From positions 496,001-560,000 of the forward strand of contig LUGG01000011.1 in the NCBI GenBank assembly GCA_001683735.1: a stretch of 64,000 nt of DNA, written 5' to 3'. This document shows, piece after piece, positions 10,945 through 22,700 of the stretch (within the stretch, counting starts at the first letter, position 1; each line of letters opens with the position of its first letter). A program made the position numbers and the translations under genes. The notes beneath the pieces are model-generated. The model saw nothing but the letters and a program-made list of their open reading frames with translations. It did not search any database and was not told the origin of the DNA. The stretch is from Grifola frondosa. Lineage: Eukaryota > Basidiomycota > Agaricomycetes > Polyporales > Grifolaceae.

Positions 10945-12506
10945 ATGTCTCTCGTAGATGTTGCCCACGAAGCAGAATCGAGAGGGCCATTTGAATCGAT
11001 TCCAATGATGTGATAGGTTTTCATATGGCACACTGGCCTTCTTTCTCACTGAACTCAGATACCTGCAGCGACTTGCAAAGCGTATGCAATCCTGACCCTG
11101 CCGTACGAAGGAATCTCGCCAATCACGTCCGGGATGTTTGTATTAATGTCGGATTTCTGTACCGTATGTTTCTCATTCGTTACAGATGCCTTATTGACAT
11201 TATGTCAGTCCAAAATCACGGGATCCCCGACAAGACTATCGAGGATGCACTGACAGCTTCTAAGAGTTTCTTCTCCCTACCGCTCGAGAAGAAATTGGAA
11301 GTGGGTAGTATCAAATATGATTCAATTCTCAGTTCTATCTCATAAAGTTCACATACATATTTTCAGTTGGATATCCGAAAGACATCCAACTTCAAAGGAT
11401 TCAATCCTATCTTGAGCAGTAACAACGATCCTGGAAATGACGGCGATTTCCATGAAGGTTTTGAGTTTGGTTGGGAAGAATTCAATGCAAAGGACCACGA
11501 CGATAAACGAGCGAATGATGATGTTATGGCGGGTGCAAACGTCTGGCCTGCGGACCTCCCAAACTTCCGTGAACCCGTGCTGAAATACTAGTAAATTTCC
11601 AGTTCAACTTTACTTGTTTCACAAAATTCACTCTTATATACAGTCACGCAGCAGTTGAACTGGGACGGAAATTATTTCCGGTATTTGCGGTAGCTTTAGA
11701 CCTTCCTGAAGATTTTTTCGCCAACAAGGTGAATTCCTTGCTGTGTGACTCACCGATAGGTTCCTTATTCATGTCATTCTGTAGACAAAGAACGCCGCAG
11801 CCATTATGCGTATCCTTCACTATCCACCTCAGACAGGACCGGTAGACGATCGTATCATTGGTATCGGCGCGCACACGGAGTATTACATTCTTCACGTCCG
11901 TTCGTGGGTTATGTTAGCTGACACTTTTCAAACTTCACAGCTTCGAGGTCTTATTTTTGCAACTACCTAGCTCTGCATATTCTGTCTGACGGGTTGCAAC
12001 TTAGTGTTTCACCATTTTATGGCAAGAACCGGGTATTCAAGCTCTTCAAGTTCTTAATAACCAGAAACAATGGGTCGACGCGCCACCAATCCCAGGCACC
12101 CTAGTCCTTAAGTACGTCTGTACTGCAGAGTGATGTTCGCAAAATGATTGAAGGCCTTCGTAGCTTGGGTGACCAGTTCGCACGATGGACAAGTATGTCC
12201 TTGCACCGCCCGACAGTCTAATCGATGACAAATTACTCTGTATAGACGACGTATTTAAATCTACTGTCCACCGGGCCATAAATCGGAGCGGCGTCCGTCG
12301 CTATTCAATTCCTCTATTCTTTGGTACCGATTATGATGTGAAGCTAGAGGTGAGTGACCCCACCATCCAATCGTAGTGATTCCCCGAGCTTCTATCGTGC
12401 GTAGCCAATCCCAAGTTGCGTGTCCGAGGACCTACCTGCCAAGTACGACGTGGTCACTGCTGGGGAATATGTCAAGGAAAGGTTACAGGCTGCTTACGGT
12501 CACTGA
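10945..12506 (+). CDS. 2OG-Fe(II) dioxygenase, isopenicillin-N-synthase-like (copy 1)
   Basis: Non-haem iron oxygenase using 2-oxoglutarate; about 335 residues after splicing. The start at 10945 gives MSLVDVAHEAESRGPFESIPMI, whose Ile codon is split by an intron ending CTGCAG at about 11066. Motifs are DVCINVGFLY, QNHGIPDKTIE, GWEEFNAKD, ANVWPADLPNFR, the iron ligands HTD...H (HTDFECFTILWQEPG and STVHRAINRSG) and the 2OG-binding RRYSIPLF (RxS). The HxD aspartate codon is completed by a 7-nt microexon at 11941-11947. The last exon ends in ERLQAAYGH at 12506. About ten introns and no frame break. It is the tandem twin of the next gene, with identical intron positions. Substrate unknown; both could serve a secondary-metabolic or detoxifying oxidation with the adjacent P450. 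Confidence 0.93.
11941..11947 (+). other. 7-nt microexon, dioxygenase copy 1
   Basis: Introns 11880-11940 (GTATTA...CAG) and 11948-12004 (GTCTTA...TAG) flank CTTCGAG. Joining gives HT-D-F-E-CFTILWQ, so the exon completes the iron-ligand Asp codon (GA|C). Skipping it shifts the frame and breaks the product. Confidence 0.85.
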
Positions 12507-12723
12507 TAGGCAGTTCATAGATCACGTATTCAGTGACCAAGTACTGTGTCTGATATCTGTTTAATATGTAAAATAGACTGATAGCGCGCATGGAAGATAA
12601 TGTCGGTCTTGTTTATATTGAAAATGGGAACTGCTGCTGTCGTTGTCAAGATGCCAACGACAATGCTTATCGCTTGCGACTCTTCTCACACACTTCCTTT
12701 AGCCTTCCTTTTCAACTGTCGAT

Positions 12724-14309
12724 ATGTCTCTCGTCGGTGTCGCACAGATGGCCGCATTGAATGAACCCTTTGATCATATTTCAATTATGTGATCGCATTC
12801 ATGTATCTCCCGAGTGCTTCGTCATACTGATTTTGACATCTGCAGTGACTTAAAAGATATGTGCAATCCTGACCTTGCCATTAGAAAGAACCTTGCCGAT
12901 CACGTCCGAGACGTGTGCATCAACGTCGGGTTTCTGTACCGTACATGCATCTGCTCTACTTTCTACTCTGGTGCGACTCACCACCTTGATATATTAGTGC
13001 AGAACTACGGAATCCCTGATAAGATTATTGAGGATGCGTTGGAAGCTTCCAAGACCTTTTTCTCGCTTCCTCTGGAGAGGAAGATGCAGGTGTGTCTTAC
13101 TGATGGACTTTGAACTGTGCTGATATATGTCATACCGCGTCCATTATAGTTCGATTTTCGGAAGACACCGAATTATAAAGGATATAACCCGCTATTAAGC
13201 GGCAATCATGATCCGCGATACAATGGAGATCTACATGAGGGCTTTGATATAGGATGGGAAGAGCTCCGTGCAGATGGAAATGATAAGAGGGCCAATGACG
13301 GTGCTATGGCTGGTGCCAACGTGTGGCCCGCAGACTTTCCAAAATTCCGGGAATCTGTACTGACATACTAGTGAGTTTCTCTTCGGCGGTATTTTAATGC
13401 CCTTATTACTTATCTTTATTGCAGTCACGCAGCAATTGAACTCGGCCGTAAATTGTTTCCCTTATTTGCATTAGCTCTAGACCTCCCGGAAGACTTCTTC
13501 GATGACAAGGTAAATGACCAGATGCGCGTATACAAGTTGATATGTGAACTTATGGTCTAAGTTTTAGACTAAGAATGCCGCTGCCATTATGCGTGTGCTT
13601 CACTATCCGCCTCAAACAGGACCAGTAGACGATCTCGTCGTTGGTATCGGTGCACACACCGAGTAGTTACTTTTCCCCCATTTATTCGCTAGAAATGTTA
13701 ACTCTGAAATTTCCATAAAACCGTAGTTACGAGGTTGGTGTCTCAAGTCATTTTATGGTGAAACTCGACTTGTCTAAAGTGATAAACCAGTGTTTCACCC
13801 TTTTGTGGCAAGAGCCCGGAATTCAAGCGCTGCAGGTTCTGAACAAGCAGAACCAGTGGATTGATGCACCGCCTATCCCCGGCACCCTGGTTCTGAAGTA
13901 CGTCAGCACCGCAAGTCAACGGCAAGTTGATCATAGAAGCGCCATTCATAACTTGTAGCCTGGGCGATCAATTCGCGAGATGGACGAGTATGTTTCTACG
14001 GCTTCGTAGTCTCGTTGTCGATGTGGGTACTGATGCACACTTGTAGACGACGTATTCAAGTCAACGGTTCATCGAGCAATAAATCGGGGCGGTGTACATC
14101 GTTACTCAATTCCCTTATTCTTCGGCACTGATTATGATGTCAAACTGGAGGTAAGCCACAGTCTATCCATTCGGAGATGACCTTTGAACGAGTGGTCTAT
14201 CTCATAGCCAATCCCCAGCTGTGTGTCTGAGGACCACCCGGCCAAATATGAGGTAGTCACTGCGGGAGATTATGTCAAACAGAGGTTGCAAGCGACTTTT
14301 GGTCACTGA
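12724..14309 (+). CDS. 2OG-Fe(II) dioxygenase, isopenicillin-N-synthase-like (copy 2)
   Basis: Tandem paralog of the preceding gene, 218 bases downstream on the same strand, with the same length and intron plan. The start at 12724 gives MSLVGVAQMAALNEPFDHIS, then IIDLKDMCNPDLAIRKNLAD across the first intron. The motifs match copy 1: HTDYECFTLLWQEPG, STVHRAINRGGVHRYSIPLF, and a terminal KQRLQATFGH with stop at 14307-14309. Differences: the NHGIP turn of copy 1 is NYGIP here (codon at 13006), and the RRYS motif is HRYS, which keeps RxS. The 7-nt microexon is conserved at 13727-13733. No frame break seen, so both copies look functional. A recent tandem duplication followed by moderate divergence is inferred. 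Confidence 0.93.
13727..13733 (+). other. 7-nt microexon, dioxygenase copy 2
   Basis: Introns 13663-13726 and 13734-13790 flank TTACGAG. Splicing gives HT-D-Y-E-CFTLLWQ, with Asp encoded as GA|T. Size, phase and flanking intron lengths match the microexon of copy 1. Confidence 0.85.
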
Positions 14310-14482
14310 CAGATAGTGTTTAATGGAAAGCTGAATTGAATGTCGGAGATTTGTTCCATATGAAGTTCAATACCTAGCTACATTGTACGAAGCAAGAATC
14401 GGTGATAGATCAAAACAATCGAATGAGATAAATATTGACATAAAAGAGATGGAGCAGCAGAAGTCACATTCATCCCACCATT

Positions 14483-16804
14483 TCAGGCATCTGCTCCTGC
14501 GATATAAGGTGTAACGAATAGAGGACATTGGCTACCCTCTTGGTACTTTCCAACCACATACGGACGTGTCAAGACGCTACGAGAGGACATTAGTTCACTT
14601 GTATCATATGCTCGGATGAGACTACGTACACATTCGCCTTGCCCACTTTGTCTGTAGTCTCGGAATATACGAAATTGGTGAGTAGGATGTAGAGGAATGT
14701 CTTCATTTCAATGATGGAAAATCGCATGCCGATGCACGACTGTGATCATATCAGTGTGTCAACGTGAGCTGCGCTATAAAACTTCGCTTACACGAGGACC
14801 GGCCGAAAAAGTGAGAATATTATTGTACAGGCCAGGCTGAGACGATACGGATTCGGGAAGGTTGTCCCATCTGTCAGGGCTAATGGAGGCACTTAAATCA
14901 GCAACATGTCAATATAATGCGAATCACGTACTTGAACTGCCACCCATCTGGGCCCCATACTTCTCTATCCAGGTTGAAAGCTTCAATGGGAACATGTACG
15001 AAGCTGCCCTTGGATACGCGGATACTTCGCATCTCCTCGACGGCCCGCCCATCCGCCATGTGCAACTTCACAGGGGACGATATCGGCACATCGTCGTCCT
15101 GCGTCGCCACCCGCAGTGACGAGTGCACGGGTGGGATCATGCGCAGCGACTCGCGCACGACGTTCTCGAGGTATGGCAAGTCTGCAATGGTAGCGTACAG
15201 CGAGCCGACTTCTTCTTGGGTTAACGACTCCAAGGGTGCAGCAGGTGAGATTGAGAGCAGCTCTTTGCGAAGACGGGTCTGGATGGTGGGGTATTTCGCG
15301 AGCAGTAAGAGCGTCCACGTGATAGAGAGGGAGCTGGTGTCCGATCCTGCGAACATGAAGGTGTTGATATTGTGCAAGATGTCCTTATCGGAGATGCGTT
15401 GCTGAGGAGGGAGGTCGACAGCAACATTGGACTTCACTGTATATTCCTGCTCGGTGAATATCCGATGAAAGGGAAATCAATGACTTACGGAGCAGACTGA
15501 GAAGGTCCTTTCCCTGGTATGTGCTTCCATTCTTCTCCGCTTCAGAAATCTTTGTTTTCTTCTCCCGAATTAGCCGCCCAGCAACACGTTCGATCACTTT
15601 GTGGCATCTGCGCACAGTGAGGACTTTCTCGCTCGGCTACTCATATGTCAGGGTACGTTCGAAATTCTAGACGAAAGCTACCCACGAAAAGTACGTCGAT
15701 TATGGGAAGATAGACCTTTACCACATCCCAGGCAGTACCTTTCTGTTGAGACACGGCAACTTCGAACATGTCCTTGTACGCATTGAACAATCGTTCGTTT
15801 CGTTCTGAATAGCGTTAAAATGGTAATCAAAGCCTTGCAAATGTCTGGAGTCAGAAAAATGGCTGGAAAGGTCATGTGTGCATGATGCCTACCTGCTAGA
15901 CCAATGACATCGAATGTAGCTCGACTGACCCAATGGCAGACGTCGATCTTCGCACCTGCTACCTTCTCCGACTCAGCCGCATCAGCAGTCATCGCATCAG
16001 CTATCATAGAGAACCATCTGTCCTTGAGCTCATTGCCCTTCGCGAACACAACTGGCACCAGTGCCCGCATATTCTGTACGGAGAACGCCGGTGTCGCAAC
16101 GCGCCGTTGACGTTTGTGCACTTGACCTTCGGCTGCGAGCATCCCACAGCCAATCAGACTGGTGATGAGATCCCGGGACTGCCATGGTTTCTCGTAGATA
16201 TTTGAATGCTTCATAACGTGTGTGAGTGAAACGGGGTCAAGAGTGAAGAGCCGTTGATCCCACTGGAATCAAGCAAACACGTTAAGACACGTGAGTGCAT
16301 ACGTAAATAAATAGCCAACATACGGGTAGAAAGCCTCTAATCCGAATGTTTCTTCCATATTGCTTCACAAAAACTTCATGAGTCTTCGGAGATCTGGAAG
16401 CACTGACGATATTGCATTAGCTTCGCCTGCACGAGGACAGATGTACAGATTGAACACAACAAGCATGTCATTCGAAGGTTCCATATCATGCACGAACGTC
16501 TCTGAATGTCACCATGATTTTTGGTGGACGGCATGAGCCTCCGGTCGTAGGTACACCTGACAAGTATACCCAGGATCATACATCCAACGCCTGCTCTTCC
16601 GAAGATGCAACAGTAAATTTCAAAGCGAACTCACTCTATAACCATTGCCATATGGTTCCCAAATAACCCATGGCTCGGTGGACCAGGAAGTCTTCTGAGC
16701 GGATTGAAACGAGGTTCAACGAAGAACAAGTAGATGAGATATATCAAACATAGGGATATCAAAGCAGTGAGCAAGCTGATAGTTGTCATCGGAAAACTGT
16801 TCAT
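14483..16804 (-). CDS. Cytochrome P450 monooxygenase, fungal membrane-bound
   Basis: Haem-thiolate monooxygenase anchored in the ER. The start at 16804 gives MNSFPMTTISLLTALISLCL followed by more hydrophobic residues, an N-terminal anchor, then the proline hinge RRLPGPPSHGLFGNH. Downstream: HSNIYEKPWQSRDLI, the I-helix FMFAGSDTSSLSITW (AGxDT), the K-helix ENVVRESLRMIPPVHSSLR (ExxR), and the haem loop FSAGPRSCIGMRF assembled across an intron near 14740-14800. The last exon reads VVLTRPYVVGKYQEGSQCPL and ends at 14483. About eight introns. A frame break near 15789-15793 (family continuation LFNAYKDMFEVAVSQQKG is one base out) resembles the single-base deletions elsewhere in the window. It lies next to two dioxygenases but no backbone synthase is nearby. 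Confidence 0.92.
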
Positions 16805-17203
16805 AATGCACGATGCGCAACTTTGTTATGACGGAACGTTGAAGTGAGATGTTGCGTTAAAAGAGACTAAAGGAGGCGCTTGTCTTACTGCTATTGTTGA
16901 CGAGGGAACAATAAGCCACGCAAACCAGAACAAGTCCACGAACTCCAGGCCGAACCTCTTGAACTCCAGACTGGTGCACATTTACAGGCGTAGACTATGG
17001 TTACTGCAACTTTGTGCATATTGTGGTCGCGGTTGTGATTCAAGGGCATGGCGAGTCGCTGGTTAAACAATGAACATCGATCGTTGATCACGCGTGATGC
17101 CAATCACGTGCTTTGTGACTAGCGCGTTGTGGACGGGTCCAATATATTGTCAAGGACAGCATCTTCTATCGGGCAATACACGACAAAGCGAACAGCATTT
17201 GGA
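16805..17203. other. Intergenic region, P450 promoter side
   Basis: About 400 bases holding the upstream region of the P450 and the 3' flank of the methyltransferase. No coding sequence recognised. Confidence 0.5.
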
Positions 17204-19420
17204 TTATCGTACTTTGAACATCTGCACAGTGGCATCTCCTACCACAGCTGCACCTCCTGAGTCTGTTGGTTCCGACACCACGTAATGAATTTCGACATTG
17301 AGTTCTCGTGTGTTGTCTTCGCTCTTGCGACACTTGAACGTTCCTTGAACCACAGTTCCTGTATGATATTTATATGAATATGGATTTGCAGACACGGGGA
17401 TACTGGGGCTGACCTTCGTTCACCGAGATAGGATCTCTCAATAGGAACAGCGTCTGCTTCCAATGTGTCGGTACTGAAGCTGGACCCGTACTGAAGCTCG
17501 TAACCTTCGGCCTGCCCTCTCCCTTCAACGGGGCTGCGACACTTGCTCGTCGAGCAACATGCGGTCTCCCACCCAATGGCCATACCTCCGCCACAATCGG
17601 ATCCCCTTCTCGCACGATATACACATCTGTATCAGGTGGAATGCGCTCGCCAGTTGAGGTGAAGTAGGTATCGAAGTATAATACGAATGCATGGATTTTC
17701 GTGCGTCGCTCCGCTGTGGAAACCAGTTTGAACGGCGACGAGAAATCAAGCTGCTTTGCGGTAATGTCACCGAGGAAGAGGTCCTGATAAGACAGAAAAG
17801 GATGAGAAAAACGATGCAAAAATTGATCTGATCTAGTTTGATCACCTTCACTACGCAAGGCTGGCTGAAAACCGTTTCTCCGCCAACGACGTCTACGATA
17901 GCATCATCATAAAGATCACTAGCCATGGCAGACAAGTCGAAGCCTACATTAAATTCTTATTAACTTCGTCCAACCCCTGAATGAGCGGACATACCATATA
18001 CGTCGCCCCAGAAAGCCACCCGCTCCTTGAATATGTCGACTGCTTCGCAAAGGCCAAACATCATTTGGCACTGACTAGGAGCCATGACGCGCGCTTTCGG
18101 GGCGCAAGAACGATCCCGAGCATGTACAGGAGTCGAGCATAGACTCGTACAATAATGCATATCCCATCCATTCGGAGACGATAACATCGACGTGGGTGAT
18201 GTCTTCAGGAAAACAATGTCCTCAACCTTACCTCGGATAACGCTGCGAGAGATGAATATCATTCGTATACGATAAGGGCTTTACTCACGTGATAATGTTA
18301 TCCAAGCCATTGTCTTTAACGATTTGTTCGGCCTTTTCTGCAATATCACTGGCATCGACAGCAAATACGCGCTTTGCCCCTGCTCTCGCAGCAAAAAGTG
18401 ATAGGATGCCTGTGCCACAGCCCACGTCCAGAACAATAGCGTTTCGAAATAGTTCTGGATTCGACTGGATGAATTTCGCGTAAGACGCCGTTCGCACCTT
18501 GTCTTGGATCATCACGGCATGGATGTCTACGGAAGTCGTTAGTGACACAGTCATATGAGAATAGAGTGTTGAATACCATTTGAGGCATAGCTCTGAAAGT
18601 AATGGGAGTCATCGTCACGCAGAGGAGTCCCAACATGAGTAGAGGAAGAGGCAGCAGCATCGTGAAGTGTTTCCGCGAGTCTTACGACATCCAACCGATC
18701 AGTGACAAACGATCGATAGTCCACCAAATCTTGCTTCGCTTGCTGCAGCTTTTCTTCAAGCTGCTTGATGCGACGGGTTGCACTGGCGAGGTCTACTGGT
18801 GCCTCGGCCTTATCCGCAAGTTGCTCATCTTCTGAATCTGTCCAATCAGCGGACTCTACTTCTGCATCATTGTCAAATAGCATGCAAACTTCAATTCTAT
18901 CACTACTCACGGAGGAGCGGATCATCCTCGAGCGTTGGAATAAGATAGTCATCTGAGCTGAGGAACGCTTCACGGCCTTGCAACGCAGCGACTTGCGATG
19001 GCGTGGGATGCTGTAGAAGAGTCATCAGCAACACTCAGATTACATGAAATTGGTGACATACCTGTTTCCTGATCCAATTGATCAGACGGATGCGCTGGTG
19101 AAGGTCAAGCGCTATGCATGAACAGGGGTGAGGCAATAAGCATCCACAGCAGGATGTCACAGCTTACAGAGGCGAGAAGATGTCTGGTCCAAATTGAATT
19201 GGTACGTGGCCTCATCGTACGCTAGACATTCGGCTACCGACGGAAATGTCTTGTCCTCGAAGAGCGACTTACACGGTCGCTTGTCCATGGAGTCGGAAAC
19301 CCAATCGTCCCAAGTGAGGTCCTCATCCTCATCCTGCTCACTAGAAGAACTCGCATGCTCTTCTGATTCGGAGCCAGACCCAGATATTCTCAGGTGGTTC
19401 GCGGACAAACGGAGACTCAT
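17204..19420 (-). CDS. PRMT3: Type I protein arginine N-methyltransferase, PRMT3-like
   Basis: Transfers methyl groups from S-adenosylmethionine to protein arginines; PRMT3 relatives modify ribosomal protein S2. The start at 19420 gives a Ser/acidic N-terminus, then a region at about residues 50-75 that aligns with the PRMT3 zinc finger but has lost most Cys/His ligands. A coiled coil follows (ATRRIKQLEEKLQQAKQDL). The catalytic core has IQDKVRTASYAKFI, SAM motif I VLDVGCGTGILSLFAARAGA, and the double-E loop SEWMGYALLYESML. The beta-barrel half ends in HYVVSEP and VQMFKVR at 17204. The frame breaks at about 18209-18215 (one base missing between VEDIV and PEDITHVDV) and near 18124-18131 (frame returns before HARDR). 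The two breaks bracket the double-E loop, so the active site is intact if they are sequencing errors. It shares a divergent promoter with RPAP1. Confidence 0.9.
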
Positions 19421-19794
19421 ATTTCAAGTTATAGATATGCGGATAGATGGATGGAGCCAGATGACCTGCAGCGGATCGATAAGAGATCTCACTCCCACAA
19501 TTTTGTGAACCGGGAAGAAGCCAGACTTTTTGACCCCAGGATATAAATTTGAGAAGTTGTTCTTCCGCGAACAACTAAACAAATCTGTAAAGAGGTAAGG
19601 AGAGCAGGACGTGTACTTACAGAGGAAGGTCAAAGCCACAACGCCTGCACAAGCCACAAAAATCATTGACTCCGATTATCGCCGCATCATATTCTACCAC
19701 TCGGAGGGCGGAGATCCTGTCGGCACTACAAAATGTGGCTGCAATGTGGCTGATCCCCTTCACCTGCCAGTGGTCTTTGTCTACAGCATTCATT
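19421..19794. promoter_or_regulatory. Divergent promoter between PRMT3 and RPAP1
   Basis: 374 bases between the two start codons, which face away from each other. No clear TATA box; both genes are housekeeping-type. The shared region suggests coordinate expression, as inference only. Confidence 0.4.
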
Positions 19795-22700
19795 ATGCAG
19801 CCTCAGCCGTCGCTTGTTGGCTCCATTCTGGAGCGAAAGGCGACATCGCCGCCGTCTGCTCCTGCCTCCAAAGCATCTGGACAGGCTGGATTCCCTGCCG
19901 TTCAGCACCGCTCAAAAAGTGCCTTTGCCCGCGCTCGCGACGATTCGAGGAGAGTCGGTTCGGAGAGAACCCAACAGGTTCCCATTGTGCAATCCACATC
20001 GATTCCAGGTGCCCGTGAGTTTTCGGATGTGTCAGGCAAAAAGGAACCCCAAGACTGGCGTCGACAGGTGGCAGAGGATAATCGCCGTCGTGTCGAGGTC
20101 ATGACGGAGGAAGAGCGTGAGCATGAAACATATGAAATCCTCGAAAGGTTCGGCCCTAGTGTTGGTGAAGTTCTGAAGAAGGCGAGACAAGCTAGAGAAG
20201 CGAAGCAGAAGGAAGTAGAAATACAAACAAATAAAGCGCTGTCGTCTCCTAAGACGGGCGGACGGGCGACTCCAACCGGTATGTCGACCTCATCTTCGAT
20301 TCCGAGTCTCAGTAACGAGCAACATATTCAGTTGGCATTCTCAGACCTTCTTCTCCTCCGGGGTCGACCAGCAGCACGCGACCGTCAAGCAGGACCGACC
20401 GCAGAATTCGGTTTGCAGATGTGACACCGGACGATGTCTACTTCTACGAATCAGCTCCGCCTTCTCCTCGAAAGAAAGCGTTAGCACTTCCACCCCCTAC
20501 AGAAGCGGATGGCCCGACTATATCTCTTGGTGAGTGGAAGAAAAACTCATTGTCGTCCATTCGTCGCAGAGAAAGGTACTGCCAACTCCGGAGTCTAATC
20601 GTGATAGAAATGCGGAGACGTCGTCCAGTCTTGATGAGGGCGCGCCAGAAGATATTCGTCGGAGATTCTTTCCCTCTGCTCCTACCCACGATCCATCCCT
20701 AGAGTGGATTGAAAGTGGTCCCTCTTCATCTCAGCCGTCGACCCTGCGGTTCGACCTCACTGGCACACCTATATCACCTTCCCTTTCCTCGACTCTTCCT
20801 ACACATCTTGGCTTGCACCATCATGCGGATGGTCAGCATGCCGGCTATACTCTAGACGATATTTTCCTGCTCTCGCGATCTACTGTGCCAGCACAAAGGG
20901 CCACCATGCTGGGCATCTTGGCGCGCATTGCCAGGAAGCTGGCAAAAGGGTCTGGGGGTGAGGCAATCAAAGAACTGGTCGGTAAGGAGCCCGATCTTCG
21001 AAGGAAGATATTAGCAGCCGGCGTGGAAGCAATGAGCGAACGCGGGAGTCTGGGGGTCCGAGCCGTGGAGGTTATATGGGAATGCATCGTGGGCTGGGAC
21101 GAAGAAGTCGTAGATATTGAGGGCGTGGAGCTGCAAGACCTAGATCCAGCGAAGTCTTCATTCACTACCGGAAATGCTGCTGGCCCTCTGGCTACTTTGC
21201 CGTTGGAATATGTGCTTCCGCAAATCTCTAGTGCATTCTCCATGGCTGCCCTTCCCCCAGAATGTCTCACTCAGCTTCTGGCTGTTGTCCACCGTCTTGC
21301 GCAACATTCAAACGACATGGCGTCTAAGATCGTTTCGACTTCCGGGTTGGTTGCGAATATCTACCAAACATTCCTTTTAACACCTATTCCCCCTACTGAC
21401 GCATCTCCATTACCCGATCCCTCGGCACTACGATTCCTGGACACCTTAGCTCAATCATCTCGCGCAAACGCTGCTGCAATAATGGAACCAGCAGATTCTT
21501 TGTTGCGATTTGTGACTATCCTCCCTCCGGTATCGCCGTTTTCAATATCTCTCGCGACGTCCCTACTTGCTGGGACTCTACGGCTCTATACTACACTTGC
21601 TTCATATGGCCTTTATGCTCACATTGCAACGACTGCGCAGGAACATCTCGCACAACTTAGTAGATATGTGCTTTCGGACGAGTGCCAGTCAAAACGGCTT
21701 CGAGAAGCGTGGATAGGCGTCTTGGAAGCATGGTTGGTCTGCGCGACGGATCCGCATAGGACTACGCCCAGCCACGAAATACTGTGGAGCCAGGTAGTCG
21801 GATGGGGCTGGGGAGAGGAAGTGCTGGAAGCAAGGTCGAAATTAACTGCAGAAGAAGATGGGAGTGCATGGACCGCACTCTGGAGAGCAGAGTCAGCTTT
21901 TCTCGAGGGCGCGGTTATCAACGGCGTCAAGGGTGGCGAAGGAGAACGATCTGCTGTCCTCAACGTTGTGCGAGAAGGGTTCGAGAGTGGAGTTGAAAGG
22001 CGAATAGTTGAATTCTCTGAGCGAGAATTGAGAAGCGCACTAGCCAATTTAACTGCTGATAGCGTCGGTGTTGTAGGGTCCGTGGACATCAAATATCTAA
22101 GAGCAGCTGCCAGCCACGCGAATACTCTAGCTGCTGCTCTGCGGCTTTGGTTGTCGTGCCTCCCATCACATCTTGTTGGGCCACCGGATTCACCACCATT
22201 CCTGCTACCCTTCTCTCGGACATCTGAGCTTTGTGCCACGTTAGTGTCGCACAGACTATGGTCATCTGTGGATGCAGATGAATCGCCACCTTACCTGCAT
22301 GTCTACTGTAGACCGTTGTCTCTCCTTCTGTCACGCTACCTTCGGTTATCGCGTAGGCTTCCAGGAATGTCTCCGGATCTATGGACGGCTCAGGCCCTCG
22401 CGATATTGTGTAGAGTGCTTCCAGGCGACGAAGAATTTGCGTATAGGACCGTCGAGGAGATCACTGGGCTCATCACCGCTGACTTCATACATTCTCATGG
22501 ATGGCATGTTCCCGACGTAATTTGGGCCAAGGGAGGGTTGGATATTATCACTCCGTTCATAACGCATTCCGTGCAGTCAAAATTAGATGTTCACATTGGC
22601 CCATTGTGGATGTCTCCTCAGTCGCTCTCGACAGCTACCACGCAAGCGCTTACCGCCTCGTTCTGCACTCCGGCCTAGCTGTGGACGCGACCTTGCGCTT

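Noticed and set aside
10945..16804. Complete secondary-metabolite gene cluster
   Set aside because: No PKS, NRPS, terpene synthase, transporter or regulator accompanies the two dioxygenases and P450; reported only as a possible oxidative module.
21619..22239. 206-codon minus-strand frame
   Set aside because: Antisense shadow of the RPAP1 helical region; Ser/Ala-rich with no motif.
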